A DNA stretch of 64,000 bases from Eunapius fragilis (Eukaryota > Porifera > Demospongiae > Spongillida > Spongillidae): the NCBI GenBank assembly GCA_963681505.1, contig OY811978.1:7176586-7240585 (forward strand), read 5' to 3'. Numbering within the stretch: position 1 is the stretch's first letter; each line of letters starts with the position of its first letter. Positions 1-12,295 of the stretch are shown one piece after another. A program made the position numbers and the translations under genes. The notes under the pieces were generated by a model. It ran no database searches, had not been told where the DNA came from, and saw only the letters and a list, made by a program, of their open reading frames with translations.

Positions 1-36
1 CACATATATTTTGCGTACAGGTGCACCCTGAATGCA

Positions 37-160
37 GCAAACATCCCATGTCCAGACCCACACCAGTGTGGCAAAAATCCCATCCCCAGACCCACACCAG
101 CAAACATCCCATCCCCAGACCCACATCACTGTGGCAAACATCCCATGTCCAGGCCCACAC
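37..160. repeat. short minisatellite in a WASHC2 intron
   Basis: About four imperfect copies of a 30-40 bp unit built on CAAACATCCCATCCCCAG and ACCCACACCAG. It lies directly after the donor of the last visible WASHC2 exon. Confidence 0.7.
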
Positions 161-3100
161 CAGTGAAGGACTGGAGCCATATCAGAACACACACCTTCTG
201 TCTCGGAGGCATAATCCACCAGCCCCACATCATCCTGGCCAAGGAACTCTGCTGTGCCTATGAGCAGAGGGAGTGGTCTAAGACTGTAAGGATCTTTAGG
301 TTCCAGGATGGGCTCTGCATACACAGTACTACTGTTTCCTTCAGCCTCATCATCTGAATCTCCTGCAGAGGTGTGTGTGGGGGGGAGGGGAGGGATAAAG
401 AACACATAAGCCGGCAATAATAATATGCATATGTGTGTACTGCTATGCATGGGGACACACACACGCACACACACACACATATGCACACACACATACGCAC
501 ATATACACATAGACAAGTACATGTATATGGGACAGTGTCCAGCAAAATCACCCTTCTGAGTAGTTTTTCAAGTTTTCAAATTTTTTGATTTTCCATAAAA
601 TCCAAAGCTGATATCAAATGGTCCTTACGCATCCTAAATTGGACTATCCATAATAAAGTTATTAGGCACTGAATTTATAATCAGCCATACATTTCAATGT
701 GAGCATTACTTTTCTTTCCTTGTCCTGGAAAATTTGAAAAAGTATCACAAGGGTGAGTTTGCTGGACACTGTTCCATATGTATGCATATACTCAAATACA
801 ACACTACATAATAATATACATGTACATTGTATTTACGATTATTCAAATGTATTGCAAATGTGTATGTATGCGACATTTCCGCTATACATGTACATGTGGT
901 AAATGAATCCTTTATATTTACTATTGTGTTGATGTCACATATGCACATATTTACTAACACATTTGTACCACATTTGATCAGTAGTAAATACAAATTATTA
1001 CGCAGTGCACATTCAGAACTATACATGTACTGTATATGTACACGTACACACCTGTACATGGATATAAGTGTCACAGTATGCACTGACCTATGGTGAATAT
1101 TTTGCACATACAACATGTACCTACTGTACCTCCTCACGTGCACCACCTCCTCACATGCCCCACCTCCTCACATGCCATGCCCCACCCCCTCACATGCCCC
1201 ACCTCCTCACATGTACCCATCTCTTCACATGCCCCCACCTCCTCACATGTACCCACCTCCTCACATGCCCTCACCTCTTCACATGCCCCCACCTCCTCAC
1301 ATGTACCCACCTCCCTCTCCTTCTGCTCCTGCTCTGGCACTTGGTGCCTCCAGCTGCACAAATGCTTCTTCCAAAACCTTCAAACCACAGTTAACAGCTT
1401 CTTTAATCCGATTGGTCACTTCTGCTTGCTTTCCTTCATGGTTCTCCTACAATGAAAGTGGCAAACTTCACACATATGCAAAGCACGTCATTTGAGCACA
1501 AGACTACATGTAATACCTGCATACATAAATAGTACTGACAATTAATTAAAAAGTCATTTAAAAATATTGTAATGCTTGGGATAATTACAACCAAACCATG
1601 TAAATGTACATGTATGTCTTGACCTATTCAATAACTCTGAGAATTCACTAAAATCTGCTGTGCAACATTCTGTGGATACAAGAACTGCTGTAGAACACAT
1701 ACATGTCATGTTCACTCCTGTTGTTCCTAGCCCCTGCCCGCCCTAGCATGTCTAGCACTCACCACCTCTTTCTTGGTCTGTGCTTCAGCTTCCTTCTTGG
1801 CTTCTTTCTCTTCATCATTCTCCTCATACACACGCTGTACACAAGAATACAGAGGTGAGTGAGTGAGTGAGTGAGTGAGTGAGTGAGTGAGTGAGTGAGT
1901 GAGTGAGTGAGTGAGTGAGTGAGTGAGTGAGTGAGTGAGTGAGTGAGTGAGTGAGTGAGTGAGTGAGTGAGTGAGTGAGTGAGTGAGTGAGTGAGTGAGT
2001 GAGTGAGTGAGTGAGTGAGTGAGTGAGTGAGTGAGTGAGTGAGTGAGTGAGTGAGTGAGTGAGTGAGTGAGTGAGTGAGTGAGTGAGTGAGTGAGTGAGT
2101 GAGTGAAGTGGAATGAGCAGGGGAGGGTAAGAAAGGCATGGAATCATGATGGATAAGTAGATTAGTATTCAGTCATACATAAGGGTATGAGGAGGTTATA
2201 GAATGGGATGGGATTGGATGAGATGGGAACAAGTACAATGTACACGTTCCATGTTTTTGTAAGGAACAAAACAGCTTACATTTTCCACAAACTGGATGTT
2301 GGCCAGCATAAGGAAATCATTGAAGACATTGTTCACTCTAGTGTCTGTACCCTGGAGATAGATTGGAGGATTACCAACCCCCCACAACAATGCATTGTAT
2401 AAACCACATGGGTAAGGATGTCTACTCCTCCTTAACATCACATGATAAGAAAAACAAACAGTATATGAGATAGAGGCAGCGAAAAGGGACCTAACGCATA
2501 TTTTTTCAAGTTTTCAAATTATTTCATATTCAAAGAGATACCTATGTCCCCTACAACTACTTTCCTACACACTGGAAATTAGCCTGTCCATCATGGAGTT
2601 AAAGGGTCCTGAATTTTTTATTACGCGTACATTTATATCGCATGTGTCAATGCTCCATCCTGGAAATTTTTATAATATGCGCTAGGTTCCTTTTCGCTGC
2701 CTCGACCCCATATCTTGAAACCAAACCAAGTGCTTTACACATGTACATGCACACATGCACATGTAGATCCCAGTAGATAACACATGACCACTATTATTCC
2801 ACACATACAAAGATGATCCATTGACACATGGAACAGTTCAATAGGTCAAAGATAAGAATGTATGGCATACAGGTGTAATAAACTGAGCACTGTCTCTCTG
2901 TGTGCAAGTGTGCGTGTATGTGTGTGTGTGTGTGTGTGTGGGTGTGTGTGCAAGCACCAACTCCAGATACATGTACATGTAGTTGTGTATACAAGCATGT
3001 ACAAATGATGAAATTACATGTACATGCAACTTGTTTAATTGTACACATTTTAATACACAGCATCCTTAAAACTAATAACAGATATGCACACGAATACATG

Positions 3101-3735
3101 TACATGTGTGCCTGTAGTCTGTACATATGCACACACATGTACAGGTACATAATATATGAGGCAGTGTCCAGCATAATCAAGTTTTCAAACCTTATGCATG
3201 TACATGTACACATGTACATGTGCAACAGACATCACAAGTACATGTACATGTACATAGTATTGCAACCCTGGATGATAATAATAATACCATCAAGTGCTTT
3301 ACAGTTAAATGATCTATAAATGTACACACACACACACATGTACATCCATACTGCACATCTGCACACTGCCTCTGTATCTAAACGTGCATGTTGTGCACAC
3401 ATCGCAAATTCCATGTGAACGCACGTGCATGTGTACAGACAATCTGGACCTTGGCATACCTTCATCTCCCTCACAAGCGTGTCCAGCTGCTTTTCCAACT
3501 CGTGAGTACGAGAAACCATTTTCTGAGAGAAGTCCTTCAGATGGTTCAACATCTGAGAGGAGTGGATGACAAGATGGGGCATGTACATGTACATGTAAAT
3601 AAAACTACTCAACTGCTATAAACTCCGCCATTGCCCCCCCCCCCCCCCCTTTTTTTTACCAGCTCTGATTTACATGTAATTGACACATCAGCACTGCTAT
3701 CAGCACGCATACAGACGCATGGGTGTTTGTGTGTA

Positions 3736-3768
<33 letters not shown>

Positions 3769-4574
3769 ACATGTATATACACACATACATACACATGGTG
3801 CATGTGTAAATGCACATACTGCGATTTTTAAAAGGACACTACCCAAAGGACCCTATTTTAAGGCACTACCACCACCAGAGGACCTTACCCACGGCCACTA
3901 GTAAACAAGCAAATACCAATGTATCGCCAGAGAACCTTAAAACAGCCAGAGGTAGCAAATACAATTGGATCATGAACTGGAGAACCTTACCAGCATGCAA
4001 ATACGACTGGATCACCAGAGGATCATAACCACTAGAAGCAGGCACTACCAATGCGCCATCCAACAAGACCTTACACACCACAACCAGGTGCATAACCACA
4101 CCCCATGACCAAACCCCATGACCACACCCCATGACCACTCACCCCCGCGTCTGCAGCAAGGTTCCAGCCTTCCTTGCTCCCCTCCCTCAGTTCAGCTAAG
4201 CTCCAGGGGCGTTCCCACTTCTTCTTGCCCGAAGCGTCAGGAGCAGGCTGTGGAGCGGGCTGTCCGGGTGTGGCCAGCCCTCCACCTGCACCGTTGCTAG
4301 GCTGCACCGGCGGAGCTGCACTTGGCGAGAGTGGGGGCGGGGGCGGGGGTGGTGGAGGGGGCGGGGGTGGGGGCGGTGGCCCCATCATCATGGGAGGGGG
4401 TGGAGGGGGTGGAGGTGGGGGAGGAGACATGGGGGCGGGAGAAGTGGTCCCACTGCTCCCGCCGGGCGACATGGCGGGTGGAGGAGGTGGCGGTGGTGGC
4501 GGAGGAGGGGGAGGAGGCGGCGGAGGGGGGGGAGGTGGACCGGACATGACCGCAGAAGACGTCAGTCTATTCAA
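161..4574 (-). CDS. WASHC2: WASH complex subunit 2 (FAM21) homologue, 5' part only
   Basis: WASHC2/FAM21 is the subunit that ties the WASH actin-nucleating complex to endosomes and retromer. Six exons read on the minus strand: 4143-4574, 3460-3552, 2280-2351, 1763-1834, 1311-1446 and 161-362, all with GT-AG borders and matching phases. The gene continues off the left edge. Recognition rests on the conserved head: WERPWSLAELREG then NLAADAG at the end of exon 1, DFSQKMVSRTHELEKQL in exon 2, NNVFNDFLMLANIQFVEN in exon 3, RVYEEND in exon 4, and ILEPKDPYSLRPLPLLIG in exon 6. The start at 4574 is the first ATG of the open frame. Exon 1 is odd: before the conserved WERPW motif there are about 110 residues with three proline runs (about 21, 11 and 16), which I do not associate with FAM21. 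The acidic linkers and LFa repeats expected downstream lie outside the window. Confidence 0.9.
529..775. mobile_element. miniature inverted-repeat element, family A copy 1
   Basis: A 247-bp non-coding element. It begins GGGACAGTGTCCAGCAAAAT and ends with the near reverse complement, GATTTTGCTGGACACTGTTC-like, so the termini are inverted repeats of about 25 bp. A close copy sits at 8090-8321 and worn remnants at 5126-5268 and near 43406-43430. No coding frame lies inside. It lies in the intron between WASHC2 exons 5 and 6. Confidence 0.8.
1135..1312. repeat. minisatellite based on CCTCCTCACATG
   Basis: About ten copies of a 17-18 bp unit, CACCTCCTCACATGCCC or the ATGTACC variant. It abuts the donor site of WASHC2 exon 5. 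All three frames stay open, so the ORFs here are repeat artefacts. Confidence 0.8.
1855..2105. repeat. (GAGT)n microsatellite of about 250 bp
   Basis: About 62 nearly perfect GAGT units inside the WASHC2 intron upstream of exon 4. The long Thr-His-Ser-Leu ORFs on the minus strand are translations of this repeat. Confidence 0.95.
2473..2703. mobile_element. miniature inverted-repeat element, family B copy 1
   Basis: A 231-bp element. It starts GAGGCAGCGAAAAGGGACCT and ends with the near reverse complement AGGTTCCTTTTCGCTGCCTC. It has no ORF and lies in a WASHC2 intron. Related copies are at 8903-9056, 28690-28812 (worn) and 62861-63070. Confidence 0.8.
3634..3770. repeat. poly-C tract and (GT)n microsatellite
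   Basis: A 16-base C run at 3634-3649 is followed by T, and a GT run lies near 3725-3770. Both are in the first WASHC2 intron. Confidence 0.8.
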
Positions 4575-5644
4575 AAACAGAGCACCTATAACGAGAAGTA
4601 ACGTAAATCGCGGAAATGGCTAGCGATAGATACAACAAGCATTGCAACCTAAGTTATTTGAGCCTGCAATATAACACCAAACCGCCGTAGAAGTAATTAT
4701 TTAGTAAGAAACTTAGAAGTCTTTCGTATTTCTCTCGGCGCAGGACTATCCGCAGCACCGATTAAGACAGTATAACTCACCGAAGGCTTTGAACTCTGCG
4801 AATGGAGTCGGTCAATGTTATGAGAAAGGTCACGCGACTAGTTACATTCTATTTACACCACACCACTTAAGAGGCGGGGCTGCAAGCCGACTTACGTAAT
4901 GTTTTGTAATGAAGCCCGTGTATGTCTCTGAGCCGGGTGGCAAATTCATTAATAATTGGCCAGCTCGATATGTTCAACCGGCTACAGAATAAAATCAGCG
5001 TCTAGGTCACAGCGGCGAATACCGGTGGGAGGAATTCACTATGAATCAATTTCGACTCAGAATCCCCCCCCCCCCCCCCCCCCCCCCCCCAACCTCTCCT
5101 TTCTATACACATACATTTTCGAGTTAAATCATCCTTCTGGGTAGTTTTCAACAAAAAAGATTTCCTGTCAGCTTGAAACAGCCTCTGTGAAATGATCTGT
5201 GCCACTGTTTCTATTCATTGAATAAGTATCACAAGACATAATGGTGATTATGCTGAATGTGTCCCGTATATTCAATACACTCCTCCTTCCGGAACCAGCC
5301 CAACCACAACAAGGGGTGGATATAGGATTTCTACGAGAGAGCTAGGGAGGGGATCCAACATGAATTATTAATAAGGGGGAAGGTGTAATTATGGTTCCCT
5401 TCCTCCTTCCCTCCTATGATGATCACTAATTGTGAGGGTTATTAATTTTTACCTGGTTAACAATTATTTTTGTTACTTCTTTTTCCATATACGATGAAAG
5501 CACTTTTTCAAAGAAGATCTGGTACAAGGCAAACTACAATCAAGTGTAATGTGGGTGGATATTTTCATAATACTGTCAGAGATCTGCTGCGTTGATAGCA
5601 GTGAGTCATGCCACATAACAAGGAGGAGCATATTTGCAAGAAGT
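4575..5644. other. intergenic: WASHC2 upstream region
   Basis: This spacer separates the WASHC2 start from the 3' end of the Ig receptor. It should hold the WASHC2 promoter; I see no clear TATA box. It contains a 27-base C run at 5064-5090 and a worn family A miniature element at 5126-5268 (CATCCTTCTGGGTAGTTTTC at one end, TGGTGATTATGCTGAATGTG at the other). Confidence 0.6.
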
Positions 5645-8600
5645 TCAAAAAATGGAAGCTGCTGCATTTTCAAAAAGAGCCCTCGATCTAGCATTTACAT
5701 CAAAGTGTGGCGTCGGCATAACATCAAGGTCACGTGCCATTTTCCCGGCACGCTTCTCCTTCTCCTGTCTCTTCCTCTCCTTTTCAGACAGGTTACGTAC
5801 CTCAGCCAGTATCTTCTGCCTCTCATTCCTCTTTCTGGCATCTTCCTTCCTGCGTTCCTCTAGTGCCCTCTCTCTCTCCTTCTGCTGCTTCTTCTTCTCT
5901 GCCTTTGTCTGGCTTGCATCGCCGACCAACAACTCCTGGTGGTTCGTCCGGGGTATGTCCTGTCCAAATCCAAATCCTCCATCCTCCCCTAGGGAGAGCG
6001 TGTAGGAGGCACCCTCCCCCTCACTGGAGCCACTCCCCTCACCGTATTCTATCTCATCCTCCTGCACTGGGTCGCCATCACCTAGGGATGCTCCACCCCC
6101 AGATGGCTCCGGCCCCTGCTCCCCTTTCTTGTGCTGGCTTTCCCTGCGTAGGCGCTTCATGGAAATATGCTCAGCAGGTACAGACGCGTACACGGCGTTT
6201 GAGCTGTCAAGGTTGTCTTGGCTCTGTCCTAGCGTCAGGTTGGTTGAATTCTTCGTTGCTCTCATGTTGCTGCTCCCATGCGAGGACTTTTGTTTTGCCT
6301 CCTGTATCAATGTGGTGGAGACATCAACATTGAATGTGGGAGGTCATAGTGTTGTAATACAATATGTAACGGAAACTGTAAGCATTGTATGATGCAATGT
6401 ATGTCATCTATATAGCATATGGGTCACGGGGGCAGGTTGTTGTGGTGAAATATGGCAGGATACCTCTGCAAAGAGTAGGTTAAATACTGCACTGTTGTGT
6501 GCACATGGGAAACTTTCATGTTCCCAAACTTAGGGTTTACCTGGGTGTTAACAGTAACAGTACATGTATGACTTCAGCAACAATACAACCGTTGTGGATA
6601 TGTTGAGGTAAACTATGTTTGAGAACATGATAGGTTTCCCTGCACAAGTTGTCAATGCTATTTCTTTGTTCTACAGCACATCAGGGTCAGCTCTATACTG
6701 TCAAATCAAATAGCAATCAAGTGGGCGGGGCATGTAAATTAATGTGTTGCACGGTGTGCTCCATATAGAGTACTGTGGCACTTACATGTTTCATTGATTG
6801 AGCAGCATATGGGTTGATGGCAGGTTCAAGATGGTAAGCAGCAGGCTTCAACGGTCTCACTGTTACACCACCATGACGTGGATTGATGTCAGGTTCGGCA
6901 TATATCCCAGAATAGCGGCTTTGTTGCTGCTGCTGCATGTTTGGAGGACTTTGATCGAAGCTGTCTGTTTCAGAATTGCTGCCCAGCCAATATGCAGTTC
7001 ATGTGTGCGTGCATAGGGATTGTGGATAGTGTACAATAATACACTGTGAACATGTTACAATATCAGAGAGTGCATTGCAGTTATCTTCTAAACAACCAGT
7101 CTGCATGTAGACCCCAAACATTCAACCCTACAAAGGGGTTTAACCGTCCGTACTGATCATCAAATATAAACTACTGCTTATAGCCATCTACGACACATAC
7201 ATTGCCACATAGAAACACCTCTGATCATCACCTTCCCCATATCACGTACTACCTTCTACCCAAACATATGATCCTCACGTCACATGCATACTGTGGATGC
7301 TTACTCAAAAATGGCACAAACCATAATCCACTACGGTAATATACCCTCCACGCGTATAGTTGTGACTTAACGTATCGGCCCGACTGCATACCTGTCATCA
7401 CTCTTTGTCTCCCTGTAAGTGCTGGGGAGGGACTTGTTTTTAACCTTCATCACTGTTCCCCCGGGGGGAGGTGGAGGGGCAATTTGATCTTTTGTGACCA
7501 TGTGAGGGTGCCACGACAGCACAACCCCTTCTTTGCTCATAACTGTGAGCTTGTTTGGTCCAATCTCCTTTGCGTTCACGGGGATACCAGGAAGTGGTCC
7601 ACTGATTCTGAAGAGAAGTGAGGACTCAAATTAGGTATAGACCAAAATATCGAGCACCATCATTGAAATTAAGTGCCTTACTCTATTTGGCCTCTTTTCC
7701 TTCCAAATTTGACTTTTTTCATTTTACTATCCTCAACAGAATCGGCAACTTCCCTTCTTTGAGGAGAGAATGAATTTGTATGTGCTCCACCACTCTTCGT
7801 ATCAAGGGACTTACTTCTTTTTCTTCTTGCTCCACAGACCACCATCATCCAAATGTCCACTCTTCTCCACGTCTAAAGTAGTTGGGGACCGCCTTGATTT
7901 CACCAATCTTCTGCACCAGATGCAGATACCACAGCACAGTAGCAGGAGCACACCAAAGATTATGCTGCCTCCAGGTATGGTGGTGGCCAGGATAATAATT
8001 ATTTGAAGATCTAGCATAGAGTATGAGAGTGGGAGAGGTGGGGAGATGAAGTGATGTAGATTTAAATATATTATTTAATAACTATAATTGGGACAGTGTC
8101 TAGCAAAATCACCCTTCTGGGTAGTTTTTCAAGTTTTTTTTGATTTTCCGTGAACTCCAAAGAGCTTCTATTAAATGGTCCTTACGCATTCTAAATTGGT
8201 CTATCATCATAAAGTTATTTTATAATCAGCCATACATTTCAATGCAGGCGTTGCTTTTCTTTTGCTTGTCCTAGAAAATTTGAAAATGTATCACAAGGGT
8301 GATTTTGCTGGACACTGTTCCTGTTTCCAAATAAAATCACCTCTATACTTTGCAACTCCTATACAATATCGTCTAACTACAAATTAATAATCCCACCCTC
8401 CCATCCCATTGGAGGGTGGGATGGGAGGGGAAGGAAGTTTGGGATGGAGGGTGGAGTGAAGGTGGAAGGGTGAACAAATGGAGAGCTGTGAGGGGTGAAG
8501 TGGGGGTGGAAGGTGGGAATGCAGTTTTCTCACCTTTTATGGTCACAGCGGTTGCAATGGAACTGTTGGGTCCACTGCCGACAGAGGTGGCAGCACTAAG

Positions 8601-11600
8601 CATGATGTCATACGATACTCCACCTTCCAGGTGCACAAGTGTGTAGTTGAATGCACTGGCTTTTACGTCAATAGGGAAGTAGTAAATAACATGATCGAAG
8701 GAGGATGTTGCAGACTTATCGGTGGGAGTCAGCCCATAGTAGATGTTGTACTGAATGATGACTCCATTTTGATCCGTGGGGAGTGGAGGCTAAAAGACAT
8801 GTAAGTAAGCAGGCCATGAGCAAGCTGAAGGAAAATGGTCTAGTCCACTTATGCTACAAGTGCGACTATTATGAGAGCCTGAAAGGGTTTTAAGTCAAAT
8901 GGGATTGTTGCAGCGAAAAAGAGACCTAATCACGCTTTCAAATTATTTGATAATCAAAGTAGTGTCTTTCTTGGATATTGGTCTGTCCATCACAAGGTTA
9001 CAGTGGCCTTAATTATTTGAGGCGCATTATTGTTAGATCTTTTCACAGCAACAATCAATGCCAAATATATAACATTTTGAAGGTCTACATTTTATGGCAT
9101 AAAGATGGGCAATTACCTTAGTACACATATTGTGCACATGGCTGATTTAATGGTAGTGATGGGGTAGTGATGGGTAGTGATGGGTAGTGATGGGGTAGTG
9201 ATGATGGGGTAGTGATGGGTAGTGATGGGGTAGTGATGGGGTAGTGATGATGGGGTAGTGAAGTACTGATGGATGTAGTGATAGTGGGGGTAGTGATGGT
9301 GTATAGTGATGGTGTATAGTGATGGACTACTAGTGAAGCAATTGAGTTAGCAGTGTGTTACCTCCCAGAAAATACTGAGAGCCTCAACTCCTGGGGCAAC
9401 TTTTAGTATGTTTGGAGGAGAAGATGGAGCTGTTGAAGAAAGAAGAGAGACAATGTGATTAAGGTGTGCGGAGACCATCTCTGTTGGCACACAAAGTAAC
9501 CTGCCATGCAGTTCTGATTTGGTGGGCATCCAAGAACAATATTGGTTGCTGTATCATTTAACTCCACAGTCTTACCTTCCTCAAGTGTTGTGACCAGCAG
9601 TTCTGCATGGAGGCCTTGCACGTCATTCTTGTACATCCCTTGCACAGAGATTGCATACGTTATGGCTGGATGCAGTTCTGATATGTAATAGTTTGACACA
9701 TTTGTAGACAAATTGTATATAACTGTTTGTATTGGGGAGCCAATGGCCCTGTAAAATAACTGATAGTTCACCAAATCCTTGGAATACGTGGGGAGTTCCC
9801 AGGACACAACTGTGTATCGGGAGGTAGTGACATCTGCCAACATATTGGTCGGAGGTGCACCTGATGTTCCAAATAAATAAGAATAAAGTTACAACAGAAT
9901 AGTAATTATTAAATGTAGCACTGTTTGAGTGCAAGATGCAATGTGCTACAGCCTCAGGAGCTGCTTGTTTTGTACTCTCTCCTTGCCCACTACATTTGAC
10001 GGTGAAGGAAAGAAGTCACCCTGCCTGTGGCGTAGCACTTTGGAAGACTCGAATCATGTGAAGTCCAATATCAGCCCTGCCGAAAGCCTCTTGAATTATT
10101 GCCTATACTAACATTAGCCTGGTCTGCATCAATAATCCTACTTCCCTTATGTGACCATTCTATTAAGCTTACATGTCTAACCAGTGATGTTTGCAGGTGC
10201 ATAGCCTGCACCATGTTATGTTTACCAAAATCTGGCACTCGACAAGGGCAATAAGCAGATTGGGCACAACACAAAGCAAATTGCATATATTTGAATCATA
10301 TACTGCAATGGAACATTCAAAATGAAATCCACCGATGTTTTATCTAACCAGATATTCATATTTTTCTAAGCAGCAAGCTTATTTGGTTGGGTCAGCCCAC
10401 ACTGCAAATGTACACATGGCCCACACATGACATTCACATAACTTTGAAGTGTGTTATTACCTCTCACGCTGACAGTGACTTTGCCAACAGTCGACTTTAG
10501 CTCGTTGGAGACATTGCAGGCATAGGTCGTGCCCTCGTCCTCGTATGTGACGTTGTGTATGACCAAGGTCTGGTTTGGACCCACCCCTGAGATGGCAGTG
10601 CGACTTGGAGGAGGAGCTAGCACCCACTGCACCGTGGGGAGGGGTTTGCCTGCCCCCACACACAGCAGCTGGGCATCGCTGTCCAGGATGATAATGTCGG
10701 GGGAGGCGGGGACGGTTACGGTAGGTAGGACTGGGGGGTGGAGGGAGGGAGGGAGGAAGGGGGGTGGAATGAGATGGAAGGGTTGCATCAGTGTGGAGGG
10801 GAGGGTAATCAAGGGATGAAGGAAACACAGTGCTGTGGAGGCAGGATATGGGTGTGTGTCAATGGCCAGCTACATGTGACAGTGGACAATAAAGGATGAA
10901 TCGACAAATGAGAACGCCAGATGAGGGTTGTAATAAATGGTACAATAATTGTTGTGTCAGGGTGTGCGGATACACGGACTGTGAAACAAAATGCATGCAA
11001 CTTTATGACATGAAATCCATTAAAAGGGCAATCTTCGAAAGGCATATACATTGCTCAACATAGAATCGAAAATTGCATGGACCCAGGTAGGAATAATATT
11101 TCATACCTAATACTGTGATGAACTGGTCAAGACTTGCACTGCCGTAGGCATTACTGACATAACACTGGTAATATCCTTCATCACTGGGCTCGACTGGAGA
11201 TATAATCAATGATGTTCCATTTTGAACAGCCCGATCGGTAGGTATCGACACATTGTTTTTACGTGTCCACTTAACAGTAACCTGTGGATAGTTGTACGCG
11301 ACTGCACAGGTGAGGCTGAAATTGTGCGCAGCAATGAGGGTAGAAGGACTGATGCTGTAGACCAGTGGGGCTCCTAGGAGTGGAAGGTAAGGGCATGGTT
11401 AGGAAGCTATCCCTGATTAGATGGGCAAAGATGCACTTCTAATTTGCTACTCCCCACGTCAGCCATGCAATAGCCTTGGTGGCTGTTTAACATGTACTGC
11501 TGTTTTTCATTCTCTTTGGTAAGTTGAGGTTGAAAATATTATGTCATTTGTGCGATACAAACAGACTTCTTTGATCACACCATGCATGGTCTTGATCATA

Positions 11601-12261
11601 CAGTTATAGCATGAGGTATACACTGCTGATCATAAGTGTTTGGTCAAGGATTTACAAAACGGTTCAGCACACGACTTCACAATGTTGTCAAACACACACA
11701 TCTTTATAAACCTGTATGCAATATTTAACCTGTACACAGTGTAGCCTGTATGCAATCTACTACACTCACCTGCCACTTGCAGTCTACAGATGCATTGGGC
11801 CACTCCAAAAATGTTCTGGATCCATCCAGTATACCACCCTGAGTCCTCGCGATGAACACTTGTGAAGAGGAGCCCTTCGCTGTCCACTCTGAACGTTTCA
11901 CCAACTAGTGATAGATATTGAGACTGGCCCAGCTCAGATAGCTTGCTCCATTGGATGCTGGGCGCGGGGAAACCAGTGGCATTGCATGGTAGGACTGCCC
12001 TGTTGCCGGGCTGCTTCCGCACTGTTGTAGATGGTGTCAGAGCAGTAGGGGCAACTGCAGGTCATGAAAGGGGGAGAAATTTGGCAAGCCAAAAATCATG
12101 GCAGAGGAGTTTAGCTTGAGGGAAGGAAATAAGAGGAGCCGTGCTAAGGACTGGGGAGGAAGCATGGATGGACCAAGGAAAAGACTCGCAAGCATTAAGG
12201 AAAGGTAATGGGGAAGAGGCACATTTGAAATTTGTTAACCCTCAAGGGATAGGTGTGGTGT

Positions 12262-12295
<34 letters not shown>

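Noticed and set aside
1759..2147. Long Thr-His-Ser-Leu ORFs on the minus strand
   Set aside because: They are translations of the (GAGT)n microsatellite. Only 1763-1834 inside is a real WASHC2 exon.
4174..4623. Plus-strand poly-Gly ORF
   Set aside because: Antisense of the proline-rich WASHC2 exon, which has conserved protein sequence on the minus strand.
5734..6333. 199-codon plus-strand ORF
   Set aside because: Antisense shadow of the last receptor exon. The minus frame joins in phase with upstream exons.
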